NCBI GenBank assembly: GCA_019188255.1
Contig: JAETXT010000003.1
Coordinates: 2,480,001-2,544,000 of the forward strand
Reading direction: 5' to 3'
DNA length: 64,000 bases
DNA from: Verticillium longisporum
Lineage: Eukaryota; Ascomycota; Sordariomycetes; Glomerellales; Plectosphaerellaceae
The notes below the pieces were generated by a model. The model searched no databases. It was given only the letters and a program-made list of their open reading frames with translations, and was not told where the DNA came from. Both the position numbers and the translations under genes were made by a program. Positions 37,794-50,871 of the stretch are shown here, one piece after another (the stretch's first letter is position 1; every line of letters starts with the position of its first letter).

Positions 37794-39820
37794 GAAGTGT
37801 GGTCACGCGAGGTGTCTCTCATGTACTAGCCAATGGTCCCCTAGGTGCGGACGAGGAGGGGATGAGGGGACCTTTAACTGGCAACTAGAATTTTGTTTAA
37901 TGATAACTACGACGTGGCTGGAGCTTAACTTGGTGCACAATTGTGCTGTGACATGCCATGTTCGTATTGTGACCAACATCCCCGTTCCAAGGTAATAGCT
38001 CAGAAAGCAGTACATCTTTTCTCTCCAAGACATATCAGTAAAAGCTGAAATTGATGTGCCGCTCACCCTTTGGACGCTTTCAGAGAGTCAGTGGACATAA
38101 AAGTCAACTAGCTTAGTGAGTAAAGTGGGCGCTCGTAACTCTTCACTCATGGCGAGCGGTTATGTATACTCGATCTCAGTGGTGTCTCGGTGACATTGGG
38201 TCTTGGTCTAGCCTCTTTCTATGGGTGCCGTGGGTGGCCATCACTACGTTAACTCAACTGCGCAGGCCAGCGATGTTCGAGCTACAAGCTCGTGGACAAT
38301 CTTGCTTCTATCCAGTGATGTGCCCCCAGAGAAGGGTTCGCGTGACGCTGTCGGACAGATCTCGCGACTCCCCATCCCGCACCGGCGCCTACTCCTACGA
38401 GCAACGCGTCCGAACTCCAGAAACCCATCTCGCAGCCTCCGCACGTCTGACGCCCGGCCTACAACCCCTCCTCAAAAGCCCGGAGGAACCGTCCAGATAC
38501 GGCAAAGCGTCCGCGACCCCCGCACCGCGGCCCGACTAGTGCGTCCGCAGCCCGCGCGGTCCACACCGTCCCCCCCTTTTTCCCCCCCTGTGTTTTCCCT
38601 GCTACTGTGGCCGGGAAGCGGGTGCGGGAAGAGAGGGGACTCGGACGATGATCGGCGAGCAGCCTTCTCTATACGGCTAAAACGTCGTTTCGTCAGACTC
38701 TTAGGGACTCGACTGAACGAAAAAGGGGGATCAGGAAACAGATAGGCACACGCGCCCGTGCGGCGATTCTGCAGCGAGTCGATCGCCGCGTCAACGGCTG
38801 AATTGGGCCATGTTTGCTGTGCCTTTGCTCGCATTCTGTATATCCCCCCCGTCCGCCCGCCTGGTGTTCTGCGCCTCGTCTGTGCGTTGCCAACTATTCA
38901 CAATGGACCTACCTACCCGATACCTCGACCCAGCGGCTGCTGATCGCGAGCGAGGTGGGAATCATAACGAGATGATCGCAATCCTGTTTTGACACGTCCC
39001 AAGTGCCTTCTCGCTGTGCCCTCGTCGAGGAAGGCGGTTTTGTGCAGCACCAGGCAGGGTTTGGTGCACAAAAGACCACCATCAGAATTTCGAGAGGAGA
39101 TGTGCCAGCACCGGGAACCGGAACTCAGCAACAGCTTTTTTCTATCCTGGTCGCCACCACCAGGGTGTGGGGAAAAAAGGAGCGACGAGGCCACACGCCT
39201 GATGCGGTCCAGATCGCGAATGACGACACATTACCACGCTGCTGCTCTGCCAGGCATCACCCCTTGACTCTTCCCATTCTATTATTCCATTTGGGACAGG
39301 GCTGAAGATTTAAGATGGGCTGGTGGGGTGAGGGTGCAGCGAGGTGACGACTCGTGATGAGCGTCGCGAGAGTCTGAAACCTGGGGTTAATTTACCACTC
39401 TCTGAATCGGTCGTGCTCCGTGATTGCGAATCACAGCCTCGGGACCACGCCAAGCCAACGTCATCAAGGTGGGAAATCTTTGGCCGGCAGAGAAAAAGTC
39501 CCATGTATAACAGAGCAAAAGGCATATTCGAGACGGAAGAAAGCACCAGTGGTATCGTACCCGTCAATTTAGAACGGTCATTATGAATATCGTACAGAGT
39601 CCATCAAGCCGTGCCGCCGGCGACGTGATCCGGCGAACCCCGGGGTAGAGTCAACCACAAAAACTCCGGCTCGCGATTCGCGGCTTCGTGCAAGGGTATA
39701 AACACCGTCATCCGCGCCGAAACCTTATAATATCTGTCCTATCAGAGAGGACAAAAGAAAGACAAAGGGAAAAGAAGAGAAGGCATTGATGGTCGAGACC
39801 GCTGTCGTTGAGGATGAAGA
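37794..39820. other. Convergent intergenic region
   Basis: About 2 kb with only short overlapping frames. I see no RNA gene or repeat of note. Confidence 0.5.
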
Positions 39821-42036
39821 CTAGGCTTGTGCCGTCTCCTCACAACAGCGTACAATTTCGCACAACGATCGCACCAGCAAGGGGTCGATGTTCCCAAGTT
39901 TGGAATCCTCACCCGCCAAGAGTAAGGTCTCGTCTTCGGCACCCTCACCAGGACTTACACGCAGCGTCGTCACGAGCCGGCCTATGCAGCGAGCCAACCC
40001 GACTTGGATATCTTTCATAGGCCGACTATCCATGGATGCCGATTGCGTCGACAGCGGTAAACGAGAGCCACGCAGCGTATCTAGAATGCTCGACTTCTTG
40101 CGAAGTCGTTGGGCTTGTGGTGAATGGGGAGAAGGTGGCGTGGCAGCATCTTGAGCCCCAGAAGGTGCGCCGCGCTCTTCGGAATGTCATTCGAGTTCGA
40201 ATCCCTACTCTTTAAGGACTCGATCGATTGGCGCTCATGATCTGGAGTCGAAGGCATTCGGTCCACGCGGTTCGAGTGCTTGGCATTTGAGCGGGGTACC
40301 AGACCAGATACGTAGCTATATGCGACCAAGTGGGCGTACAACGCGTCCAGCAGATAATCAGAGCCGTCAGGAAAAATGTTGCGAAGGCGTGACCATGGTG
40401 GCTGTGATGACGAACATGCCGTCGTTGTTGAAGATTCGGTGCATGTGTTGAGCTCCGTGGAATGCCGTTGTGAAATTGAATCACGTTTCAACGAGGAGAC
40501 ACTCCGTCGCTGACCCAGGACATTCGACCATTTCCATCTCTTTGGCGACGGGGGCGGAGTGTGTAGGCTGGCTGGTTCATTGGCTGGGTGCTTCACCTTC
40601 TTTGCATAGCTGCGAATGGTCTCGGTAGATAGGCTCGAACACAGCAACATCGTTTCTGGGAAGCAAGCGAGGGAGACACGCAACGTCTCGACCACATCTG
40701 GCGGCAGTGGCATGCGGTGGCCCTCTTCCAGCTGTGAGGCGTCCAGTGAGCTGTCGAGCCAGGATTGCACCTCATCCAGCGGTGGAGTTGGCAGCGTGTG
40801 AGATTGCCGTTTCGAGGCATGAACTGTTCTTCGTCTTTCGGCGGAGGAGACATGCTGTTGGTCTACATACCGGAACCACGGTTCTATGTCGTCATTGAGG
40901 TCATCAAGAGCTGGGCTCGTTGCCTCTGCTTCGGCCGATCCGGGACCTTGATGGAGGACGCCTGAGGCAGGCGCCTCGAATGAGGCTTGGGACGACAAGT
41001 CCGGCGTCGCCAGAAAGCTGAAGTTCTTTGAATTGGCTGTTGTGTCGGCATAGAGCGAAGATCTCCGCTGCGGTATGGACATCTCAACATGATTGAGCGA
41101 ACGGCGTCGCTCAGCATGGGTCGATGGCATTGCCTGCATTTGCAAGCTCCAGGTTCGGGTGCTAGATCTAGGAAAGCTCTCAAATAGGCTCGGAGCAGCT
41201 CGTAGCGCAGCGTTCGCTGTCGCCGCCCGTACAGGACTGTCGCCTCGATGACCCTCGTCAACGTCTGAAGATGGTCGCAGGCGCCTTGGCACAGTGACCC
41301 CATCGATGCTCGCGCCATCGTCCTCCGCAGTCATGTCGGGCTCCAAGTCTATCCAGCTGGCGTCGGTGTTGTGGCCAAGCGACGAGAGGCGTTTGTGGGA
41401 AGCCACAGAGTTTCGACCGCCCGTGACAGACGTGGCAGCGGTTATGACTGACAGTTGCCTTGAGGATGCAGGCTCGACTTCGCTGAATGAAGGGCCGCTC
41501 GAGATGGATTCGGAGTCTGATAGTTCGTGCTGCGTTGCCCGGAACTGCGTCTTCTCTTCCGTCTTCGGTTCAGTCGACTGGAATCGTACCGCAGAGTGCT
41601 GTTGCGGGGCAGCGCTGGCTAGGGTCGCCGAGGACTGCCATTGCCCTTCATCGGATCCAAGGGCAGGGGAGGGAGCGCCGGCGGACAGGTTCTTGGCGGC
41701 GAAGATCAGGTTGGAGAACTCGAGGTCGTTGGCCAGCAACTCGGGAAAGTTACAAGCGTCCATATTGAGTTCGCCGTCGACGTCGAGTTGGGCCATGCCG
41801 CCACGTAAGAAGAGTGGTTGGGCCTGGGCCGAAAAGGCGTAACAGTTGGTATGCAATGTCAATGGCAGGAGGTTTCTCATGCTCCGGACGGACCGCCTGC
41901 GCGGGATGGTAGGGGATGAATCTCTTTTAAACCGGGGAGAGGATAGTGCTCGTCGCCTTGCCATATTTGCAAGGGCATCGGCCGAGCGTGGGGCTTGGGC
42001 AGGGGAGCTGCTTGCTGCGACGTCTAGAGCGAACAT
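39821..42036 (-). CDS. Large, mostly disordered protein of unknown function (one frame break)
   Basis: I do not recognise a named domain. The start at 42036 (MFALDVAASS) is chosen because the 115 upstream codons, although open to 42381, look like leader. The protein is Ser/Arg-rich with many Arg-Arg-Arg-Ser type sites (MARRRALSSPRFKRD, IPRRRSV, IPQRRSSL), suggesting a phosphoregulated cytoplasmic or nuclear protein. A more ordered segment follows (VVETLRVSLACFPETMLLCSSLSTETIRSY in part; YLLDALYAHLVAYSYVSGL). The long frame stops at 40081, but coding clearly continues one frame over (SSILDTLRGSRLPL, DIQVGLARCIGRLVTTLRV, VRSLCEIVRCCEET) to 39821. One extra base at the G-run 40111-40113 joins them into 738 residues. 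Confidence 0.75.
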
Positions 42037-44738
42037 GGGGTGCAGGCCACATGGGTTAATGATGGTGCCATTGGACAAGAGATGTGAAAGCAAGAGAGCT
42101 GCGAGCCAGGGCCGGCGACGACAGGCTGTGACCTGTGTATTATACGGAGGACAGCTGGCCGGGGTCAAGTCCACGCCACGAGGACGATAACATGAAGGCG
42201 CACGAGGGGACGAGGGATGAGGAAGACTGGCTTGCTGTGGAGCGCAGAGCGGAGGCAAAAATGTCGGGAGACTGGGACGAGACTGAGCTTGTGCAAGGAA
42301 AGCCGCGTCTGCAGTGATACCACACGGATTCTTTCGGACGCACTCGACGAAAAAGAACTGTTGATGCCTAGGGCGAGACATGATCCCCCCTCGTCAAGAG
42401 AAGGGTGGGTGGGTGGATGGTGTGGTCCTCTTGCTTCCCTTGCCGACTCAGAGTATACTCACAGCTGATGCTGTGTGTACCAAGTAGCTCTTCAAGACAG
42501 AGATTCGTAGCCAGACACAAACCAACTCCAGTTTCTCGAGGGTTGCCGCTCCGCCACTCCACCAAAGCCGAAGGTCAAGGGGGTCAAAGTGGAGAGCTTC
42601 CGATGGCGAGACAAGGGTGATTCTGATACCCTGGTCAGGGGAGATGGAGCGCTGACTTCGAAAACCCCAACTGCGGACGCTCGGATCAAGATATGAGAGA
42701 ATAGAAGAAGAAAAAATATGGTCCGTGATCAGGGTGTCGACCCTCCAAGAAGCCAAGACTCGAGTCCAGCTTGGTCCTCTCCGCTCCAAACTCAAAAGAA
42801 GTCGAGTTTAGCGCATTCTCAGTCGCAAGTTGTCCTGCGCAGAAGAGGAGTATGTCATGAATGTCACCAATGATGGAATCAGATCGTGGGTAACAGTCGG
42901 CTGTTGAGGTCCCTCTGACACATGCGAGGCGGTGGGCAAGCGGCTAGGCGGGGAAGAGGGATAAAACCGCTGAATGAGCGGAGCCATACTGCATGTCAGA
43001 GAGGGTACCTCATGCCGCTGCCGTGGTGATTTTCTGAATGAGGGCTGTCTAACTTGAAGAGATTAAGAGGCGAGGCAAAAGGGAGAGAGGCTTGGTGATG
43101 ACGGCGTAGGTGGCCCAACACTAGTGTGAAGGGAGGTGCTTGCCGAGCGCTCGACCTTCGGGAGAGACCAGTAGTGTATCTCTGACGTCCCGTCCCGGTT
43201 CTAGTCGAACGGTTGGTCGCACGGTCGCACATTCATAATAAGTACGCGAACGCCGCGCTTGCTCGCCACCGGCTGTTCGCAAGTAGATGAGTAGGGCGCT
43301 CGTGTCCTTGTCATGTTGGAAATGATGGATGTGTTTCGGCGGGTAGCGGCAGAGGTTTGACAGAGTCGGTGGTCTATGGTGTTGAACTGGGCTCCCCCCT
43401 TTGAAGACCCTTGCGGACAGTCCATTGCCTGTCATACTTTTGCTGGATCGCTCAGCGGATCGGCCGCATCCTATCAATTGGGTGCTGCCATGCATTGCCA
43501 TGCCGGAGGTGGGCTGGAGCCCAGACGTTGCATATGCAAACCCCCCATTCGTGGCTGCGGACAGGGGTATTCGGTTACTTGGGCAAAGACGGGGAGGGGT
43601 TTAGGTGCAGAGAGACGATCCACGCCAGGCACAACGCTATCGAAAAGAGTCGTTGTCGGAGCTGGCGGCAGGCCGTTGGTAACTGGTCGAGTCATGAAGC
43701 AAACGTTAGTTGCTTTGCTTGCTTGTCTCGGTGGTAATTGCGGAGAATTGTCGTCACTTTTGTCGTCGGCGGTTGTCTGCTCACATCCAGGTGCCTCTGT
43801 TGCGGACTCTCTCTCTCAGCCGACCAACTTCACCTGTGACGAGACGGACAGAGAAGATGCCACGAGGCTTCGGCACAGGCGAAAACAAACCCTACAGGAC
43901 CCCCAGAAGTTGCTGCAGATGACATTGGCGGCGGTGGCCCAGAGGAGTCGAATTACCCAAGACAATGGCTGTCATGGTAGGAAAACGCAAGATCGCGACA
44001 TGGATGATGTCTTGAAAGAAAAAGGAAGAGATGATCTATCTGCTGGCCGCAGGGAGACATGGCCCCAGTGCTGTTAGTACTTGCAGGTGAGTGTGAGCAT
44101 GACCCCAAGCCTTCAAAAGAAAGCGTCGATTGATGGTGTCGATTGTCGGACGATGGCTGCATTGGAGCATTGGATGAGGGCGATGCAGGTGGGAAGGGAG
44201 CTTGGGCCAAGCGGCGTGGCAGGCAGCCACCACAGAGGGTAGCGCCGTCGTCGCTTCCAGTTGTGGTGTTGAAAGGCAAGCCACACGCTGAGGGCCCCAC
44301 TTGGCCGAATGCTCCTGCTGCAACCCCCAATCCCCCATCACCTCCGTCGGCAGGTAGTGTGCAGCACCAAGGCCAGCCGGCGCCGGCTGCAAAAGAAAAA
44401 CCTCTATTTTTCCATCACCATCCTGTCGACGCTTGTCATCTCAACATCAAGCCGGCTCACCCAAAAACGCCTTCAGTCTATGCAAATCGGGCCAGGCTCA
44501 GCGTGGAATAGACCAGTCCGGAACGAAGCAGCCGCCGCCAACTTCTATTTTCTCGTTGGGATCCATTGTACTCTGGGCATAGCGTGGTAGTGACATTCCG
44601 CCACGGCATCCAACAGCACTTTCACCTCCACTCAGCTCCGGCAACTCTGAAGCCTGACCCAGACCCAGACTTGGTCTCGATCTCATCTCCTCGCCTACTA
44701 CACTAAGGGACATTTACTCGGACCAACATATCCCCGTC
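42037..44738. promoter_or_regulatory. Divergent intergenic region between the disordered protein gene and IPI3
   Basis: About 2.7 kb. A 233-codon plus-strand frame (43376-44077) has irregular composition, many Cys and His, no motif and an overlapping opposite frame, and is not called. No repeats of note. The last 100 bp are CT/CA-rich leader of IPI3. Confidence 0.5.
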
Positions 44739-46152
44739 ATGCTGTCTGAGGAGTTCTTCTCCGCTGTTTGCGGCCCCCCTATCGCCGCCAATACGGCCAT
44801 CTCAAAAGATGTCGGCATTCACTGTCACACTGACGCCGAGCTATGCCGTCAAGTCCAACTACAAGAAAAGCGCTGCTCCGACGAATTGCTTGGCCATCAG
44901 CCCGTCCCACGTGTTTGCCGCTCAAAACGAAAAGTCCCAGATCCATGTGTACTCCAAGGCGCGTGGCAACCAGGAGGTCACCGTCACCTTGGGTGAACGC
45001 ATCAGGAGCTTGACCCTGATCGGCGATGTCCTTGCAGTTGGCACAGTCGACGGAAGCCTCATGCTGTGGGAGGTGCGTGCCCATTTCTTTTTTCGTCCCT
45101 CCTGCGTTGTTTCCTTTCCTCCCTTTCATATCCTTCTTCTCGCAAACGATAGGCTGATGAGCATGCAGACATGTACTGGGCGCCTGGTTACGACACCGCC
45201 ATGCCATGTCCAGCCCGTCACCTGCGTGGCCGCCACTTCTCACCACGTTGTCACAGCTTCTGAGGACTCCAATATCCACGTGTGGACCTTGTCCCGTCTC
45301 CTCGAGCTCAACGCCACCACAGAGCTGGAACCCGACTTGACCTTGTCAAATCACAGGGGCGCCATCACCTCGCTCGTCGTCAGCCAGAGCGTGAATCCCG
45401 AAACCAGCCTCTGCGTCTCAGCCAGTAAGGACAAGACCTGCATCATCTGGAATTACCAGACCGGTGAGCCCTTACGGACCTTGCTGTTCCCCAGCGTCCC
45501 TCTCTGTGTCGCCCTCGATCCCTGCTCGCGCGCCGTCCTCGTCTCGTGTGAGGACGGCGCACTCTACCTCGTCGAGCTTTTTGGTACCAAGCCTCTGGTC
45601 GGCCAGCACAGCGCCGAAGTCTCCTCGACCGCCGTCCAAGTCACTTCTCCGCTAGGTGTCGCCGACCCCGAGTGCGGCCCGGCTTCTTGCCTGGCTATCA
45701 GTCACGACGGCACGACCGTCCTTACTGGCCATACCAAGGGCAAGATTCTTCAGTGGCAGCTCACCGACAACGGCCACCCGACAGAACTGACGGACCTCAA
45801 CGCCTCCGTCACGAACCTCGTGTTCCCACCTCTCACGCAGGCGACCCAGACGACAAGGCCCATCACAGTCATCAAGCCCAGCCTTGCCGAGAGGCAGTAC
45901 ACCTTTACGGCCCAGCTCGAGGCTGATCTGGCACCGCCCAGCAGGTTCCAGAATATGCTCAACAGCGCAGGGTTCCCCGATGACGTCCTGGAGAAGGCCA
46001 TTTTGTCCTTCACAGAACCACCGGCAACGCAGTCTGGCAACAGTGCTGAGGCGCAGAAGCAGATTGATGAGCTGAAAGAGATTATCGAAGGTCAGAAGGC
46101 GCTGCATAAGGCCACACTGCAGAAGTTGGCGGATGCCAAATCTTCAAAATGA
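44739..46152 (+). CDS. IPI3: WD40 ribosome-assembly protein Ipi3 (one frame break near the start)
   Basis: WD-repeat member of the Rix1-Ipi1-Ipi3 complex, required for ITS2 processing and pre-60S maturation in the nucleus. The family N-terminus MLSEEFFSAVCGPPIAANTA begins at 44739. Around 44815-44820 the frame changes (two bases lost or one gained in the GGCATTCA context) and continues as FTVTLTPSYAVKSNYKKSAA. A naive call would start at the ATG at 44809, losing the conserved start. WD blades include NCLAISPSHVFAAQ, IHVYSK, GRLVTTPPCHVQPVTCVAA, DSNIHVWTLSRLLEL, SASKDKTCIIWNYQTGE and VLTGHTKGKILQW. A C-terminal coiled-coil (AQKQIDELKEIIEGQKALHK) follows. A stop-free 96-nt intron lies at 45073-45168 (GTGCGT...CATGCAG). 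About 439 residues. Confidence 0.92.
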
Positions 46153-46906
46153 GGCCTCAATCCATTTTGTCCTGGGTAAATCCGATGGAGAATGAAGAAT
46201 GGCTTGGCGAACGGATTATCTAGCCTCGCAAGAGAGTATGCCAGACCTGCAGCATCGTGAGCACCGACAGCGCACACGACTGTTGGGCTTTGACATCTAC
46301 TCGCCCAGAGTCGTTTGGCGCCTAAGCTTTGCACGGCCGAAGCCGGTAGCCCGGCCATAAAGGTCACCTTTCGGAGCATATCCTATAGACGCATGGTCAA
46401 GAAGCCTCATGAGATAAGAGACAGGACTTGGCGAATCTTGTCCGCGCAAGGGACGGCAGCTTGGGAAGACTCGAACGACCTGCTGAAGGCTCCCGTCTTT
46501 TGGATTCAGCTACACAAAAGCGCAGCATGTCAGGTTACGAATTTGGGCGGTCGATTTTTTAAAAGATGAATAGGAAAGCTTGAAGAGCTCAATGAATGAA
46601 GAGCACGTATAGTGTGACACTGTTCTAATGCCCGTCATGGCAAGAAAGTGAGGTGTCATCGCCAGAGACACGTCGAAGTGCTGAGTCATCCAAAGTCCGA
46701 AGCGCGAAATCCCCGAACCGCCCCCCAAACCGCGTAATGCCGAAGGCGCTGAAAAGTGTTGCATCATACCCCGGGAATCCTCCAGCGAAATAATCCCCAG
46801 CACCTCCACCGTTGGCCATCGACCACCCCCCCTTCGATCGTCCGTCCGCCACAAAACATCTACCTCCGAGAATTCCCCCCACCAGCGCAGCACAGCATCA
46901 CGCACC
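46153..46906. other. Intergenic, IPI3 to ISD11
   Basis: 754 bp; 3' flank of IPI3 and promoter of ISD11. No gene seen. Confidence 0.6.
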
Positions 46907-47540
46907 ATGGCGACAGCGATCCAGGTGCTCAAGGGCGACGCGCCGCAGCAGGCTCGCTCCCTAGTACGTTCCGCCCAACCACTCTGCGCCCGCCCGCGCC
47001 GCTCGCCTCAGCGAAGGGAAAGAGGAAGACTTTTGTTACTGACGAGAACCAAAATTGCAGTACCGCCAGCTCCTGCGACAGGGCGAGCAGTTTGCGGCCT
47101 ACAACTTCCGGGACTACGCGAAAAGGCGAACGAGGGATGCGTTCAGGGAGCACCAGCACGTCCAGGACTCTCGGGAGGTGCAGGAGCTGATCCAGAAGGG
47201 CCTCAAGGAGCTGCAGGTGATGAAGGTTCGTGCCTTGACCCTTTGTCCTTCTTGGAGGCGGGCCCTGCCGTACGCATTGAGCCGTGGAACTGACCAAGGG
47301 CTGTAGCGTCAAACGCTGGTCAGCCAGTTCTTCCAGATGGACCGATTAGTTGTCGAGGGCGGTGTTGCTGTAAGTTTCTCAGTGATGCTTTCCCGGTTAT
47401 CCAGAATTTGCTCAATGCTAACTTTTTGAAGGGCAAGGAGAAGGGCGACCACAGCGAGATTGTGAGGCAAAAGGAGCAGGGGTACGTCGTTTTCTTCTCG
47501 CATTCTCGAGCAGTCACTGATATGATACAGTTACGATTAA
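46907..47540 (+). CDS. ISD11: LYR-family Fe-S assembly factor Isd11
   Basis: Small mitochondrial LYR protein that stabilises the cysteine desulfurase Nfs1 for Fe-S cluster synthesis. Five exons encode 114 residues: 46907-46963, 47061-47225, 47307-47369, 47432-47481, 47531-47540. The LYR motif is created across the first splice (SL then [20 protein letters not shown]), followed by [32 protein letters not shown] and [11 protein letters not shown]. The last exon is only 10 nt and supplies the terminal Tyr-Asp after VRQKEQG. Introns are 97, 81, 62 and 49 nt; the third ends TTGAAG. High intron density in a short gene is usual for this family. Confidence 0.94.
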
Positions 47541-48440
47541 GTCATTCCCACGGGGAAGCTGGCAGTCGACCCTGTGTCTTGTTCGACAAGAGATCATCAG
47601 GCAGGGAGGACCGTCGGACTTTGTACACTATGATCGGGGATGGAACGAAACTGTACACCAAAATACAAACGACTGGGCTGGGAGGGGAGGCAGCAGGGGA
47701 CGCTGCATGCGCTGCGGGGAGGTTACTCGGCTATGCTTTGGAAGCCGGATAGAGGACATACGCACCTCTGAGCACATAGATCCTCACAATGGAGTTTGCC
47801 TGGGCACTTGAGCTTTAGCTTTGGCCTGCCGTCCACTCCATCCTTTTGAGCTACCTACGGTACGATGAGATTGCTTAGACACAGGCTTCGTCGACGCACG
47901 TGCTACATCTACGTTTGGACAACTTTGAAAACCCATCCGTCGATAAACAAGAACAGACTGGATTCACCCAATGCATTCATCCTCTACACCACCATTTTCC
48001 TACCTCATCATCTCTCTTCAATGGCCGATCGCAGAAGTCAGACCTCTGGGAATAGTGACTGCTGAGTCATCTAGCGAGTGGGAGGCTCGAGGTGGTCCGA
48101 GTGCCTTCTCAGATCGCGACTCTCGTCAACGCTCGTGCCTCGCCTGTTTGCATCCAAGGATCGCGTATCTGATCAGCTCGCGGCGCATCAATTGGCAACA
48201 CCAGCGAGCGAATCGTCAACTCTGGGCTTTCGCTTCGGAACTGGCGCATTGAGCCCTGTCATTTCAGCACTCGTACAGAATAGACGGCATCTGTAGCCAC
48301 GCATCGCACCCGTAGCGCCGCCTTCCAGCCTTGCATCGCTCCCACTTGCTTCAGTGCGCATTTGACGACGACTCGCTCTCTGACGGACAATCCAAGCATC
48401 GACATTTGCACCAGTCAGCAGCGGCTTAGTTTTTGAAAAG
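47541..48440. other. Intergenic, ISD11 to the 48.4-kb gene
   Basis: 900 bp without coding-like frames. Confidence 0.55.
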
Positions 48441-50871
48441 ATGGCGCCAGGTGTATGTCACTCTCATTCCCATCCTCCCGTCTTGGTGTGCACAAGCAGC
48501 AGGCTAAACCTTGTTGCTTCCTTCAGACTCGACGCGCGAATCGCGGCGGCTACGTCGAACACGACGACTTTGAAGGCCTACCCGTTCGGCAATGGCGCCA
48601 GGAAACCGTCAACGTCGCCCCGCCCCCGCCCCCGGAGACGACACGCAAGAATGACATCTGGTCGCGCGAGCTTCTCTGGGGCATGCCCCGGGACGCCGGC
48701 CTCCTGCCGCAGCACAGCCAGGACCTGCTGCGCGCTGCGCGTTCCGGTCGCCTCTACAAGCGGCCGGCGCCCGTCGAAGAAGAGGAGGTCGATCCCGAGG
48801 CGCCTGTCGAGAAGCCCGAGAAGAAGGAGGAGGAGGAGGAGGCCGTCAAGGGCTTCCACATCAAGATCTGGAGGCAGGTCCACCGCAACGCCGAGGGCGC
48901 AACCGTCTCCCATCTCGCCAAGCGGAGGAAAGGCACCGTCACCATTGCTTCCAAGACAGTCACCACGCCTGCCGTGGGCGCGACCGTCACCAAGGCCACG
49001 GTTCGCAAGGTTGACGCCGCCGGCAACGCGTACACGCAGGAAATCACCCTACAGGATGGCCAGCAGGTCGAGGGCGAAATCATCTCCACGACGGTCGTGC
49101 CCGCTGCCGTTGCTGGACCGCAGGCCCAGGCCACGCCTCCGCGCAACCGTCGACCGCCGCCGCCAAAGAAAAATAAGAAGCTCGGAGGCCCTGGCCGCGG
49201 GCGCAAGAAGAAGATGCTGCCGCTGCCGGCACCAATACCCGGCCAAGAGGGAGCCGTAGGTGCGACAGTTCCCACGCCGGCAGTCCCGGGTGTGGAGGGC
49301 GCAACCGTATGTATCCTGGAGAACCCTTCTCATGTCACGAAAGCTAACAGTATGCGCAGACACCTCAACAGGACCAGCGCGAAGGTTCCAATAATGCGGA
49401 CAGCGAGATGGCCGATAACGATAATGATGACGACGAAGGTGATGACGATGGAGAGGATGGAGAGGATGGAGAGGACGGCGAGGACGGCGAAGACCAGGAC
49501 CAGGAAATGACCGATGCATCCCCCGCGGCGCCTCCCGCGTCAGCCGACACTACCATGGACATGGGCGATGCTGAGTCGCCATCTACGAACCGCCAACTGC
49601 CGCCGCCCAGCCAGCTCCTGCCACCGCCCCCCAACCTTTCCCTGTCGACCTCTCCCAAGCTCGAAGGAAGCCCGCTGAAGAACGTTGTCATGCCATCTCC
49701 AACAGTGGCCTCGCCTCAGGCGACGTCGCCACCGGCGGAGAAGATTGTGGCGGCAGAAGTGACAGCCTCTGAGCCAGAGAAGCCCAAGGTTCCCGAAGAC
49801 ACCATGGAAGCAGCAGCTGAAAAGGTGTCGGAAGATGTTGCCATCCAAGACACACAAGCGAGCGCGCTGAAAGCCAAGGCAGAAACAACAGATGAGCCTG
49901 CTAAGGAGCCTACGCCGGTTTCCACGTCAGAGCCCGCTGCTGAGCCTTCTCCAGAGAAATCAACAGCACCCGCGCCAGAAATCGCGCCAGAACCCGCGCC
50001 AGAGCCCGTACCAGAGCCCGTGCCAGAGTCTGTGCCAGAGCCCGTACCACAGCCTGCAAATGAAACATCGCCCGAAGCTGGTGCAGACAACGAGAAGGAA
50101 GCGACCGCCGGATCGACCAAGTCCCCTTCAGAAGATGCTTTGGTTGCATCTCAGCCACCGGTCGAGGGCCAGGCAGAGGTCGAGAGTACACAGGCATCCA
50201 CTTTCATCCCACCGCCAGAACGTGTGGGAGATACTGTATCTCCGGAACCGACTCCTGATGTACCCATGCAAGACGCGGATGACGCAGACGAGGTTGTGAC
50301 ACAGCCGGTCACAGAGGTTGTAGAGCCAGCCTCAGTAGCCAAGCCAGCGGAAGTCGTGACCACCGAGGTGACCATCACCGAGAGTGTCACGGAGCCCGTG
50401 GTGGACGAAGTAGCCGACGTCAAGCCTGTGGAGCAAGTCACGCCAGTCGTCGAAGAAGTGACTGAGACGAAGGACGAGGGCGCAAGTACCGAGGCCCCCA
50501 AGCTGCAAGAAGTCCTCGCGACAGAGTCTGTCGAACCCGTTGCGGAGCCAGCTCCAGTAGCCGAATTGATTGCCCAACCAGCCTTGGTCGAATCGACTCC
50601 TCCCGCAGCAGCTGTGCGAAGCCCGACACCACCTGCGCCTGTGGCACCTAAACAGCCCTCACCCGAGGACGATGGCCCAGATCTGTTAGCCGGACTGGAG
50701 ACGGCATTGGATCGCCAAGCTGAGTACCAGAAAGCACCGGAACCCGCCGTTGTCGAGGCTGCCTTTGCACCGACAGAAGAGAAAGAGTTACAGCCGGAAC
50801 CCGCGAGCGAGGATACTGCGAAGGCGGAACCCGCCGTCTCGGCGCCAGAGGAGAAGTCTCAAGATCCCTAG
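48441..50871 (+). CDS. Conserved ascomycete protein with basic middle and Glu/Pro-rich tail, unknown function
   Basis: I recognise a conserved fungal layout but no defined function. Exons: 48441-48452 (MAPG only), 48527-49306, 49360-50871; introns 74 and 53 nt; 767 residues. The N-terminal part looks folded or conserved ([70 protein letters not shown]). Next comes a strongly basic Pro/Lys region ([21 protein letters not shown]) like an AT-hook or nuclear signal. An acidic Asp-Gly-Glu repeat follows (about 49430-49500), then a long disordered Glu/Pro/Val/Thr tail with degenerate [10 protein letters not shown] units. The composition suggests a nuclear, chromatin-associated protein; this is inference. 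Confidence 0.8.

Noticed and set aside
42037..42381. 115-codon extension of the disordered 40-kb protein
   Set aside because: Composition resembles leader sequence; kept only as an alternative start.
43376..44077. 233-codon plus-strand frame
   Set aside because: Irregular composition, no motif, overlapped by other frames and without leader or splice structure.
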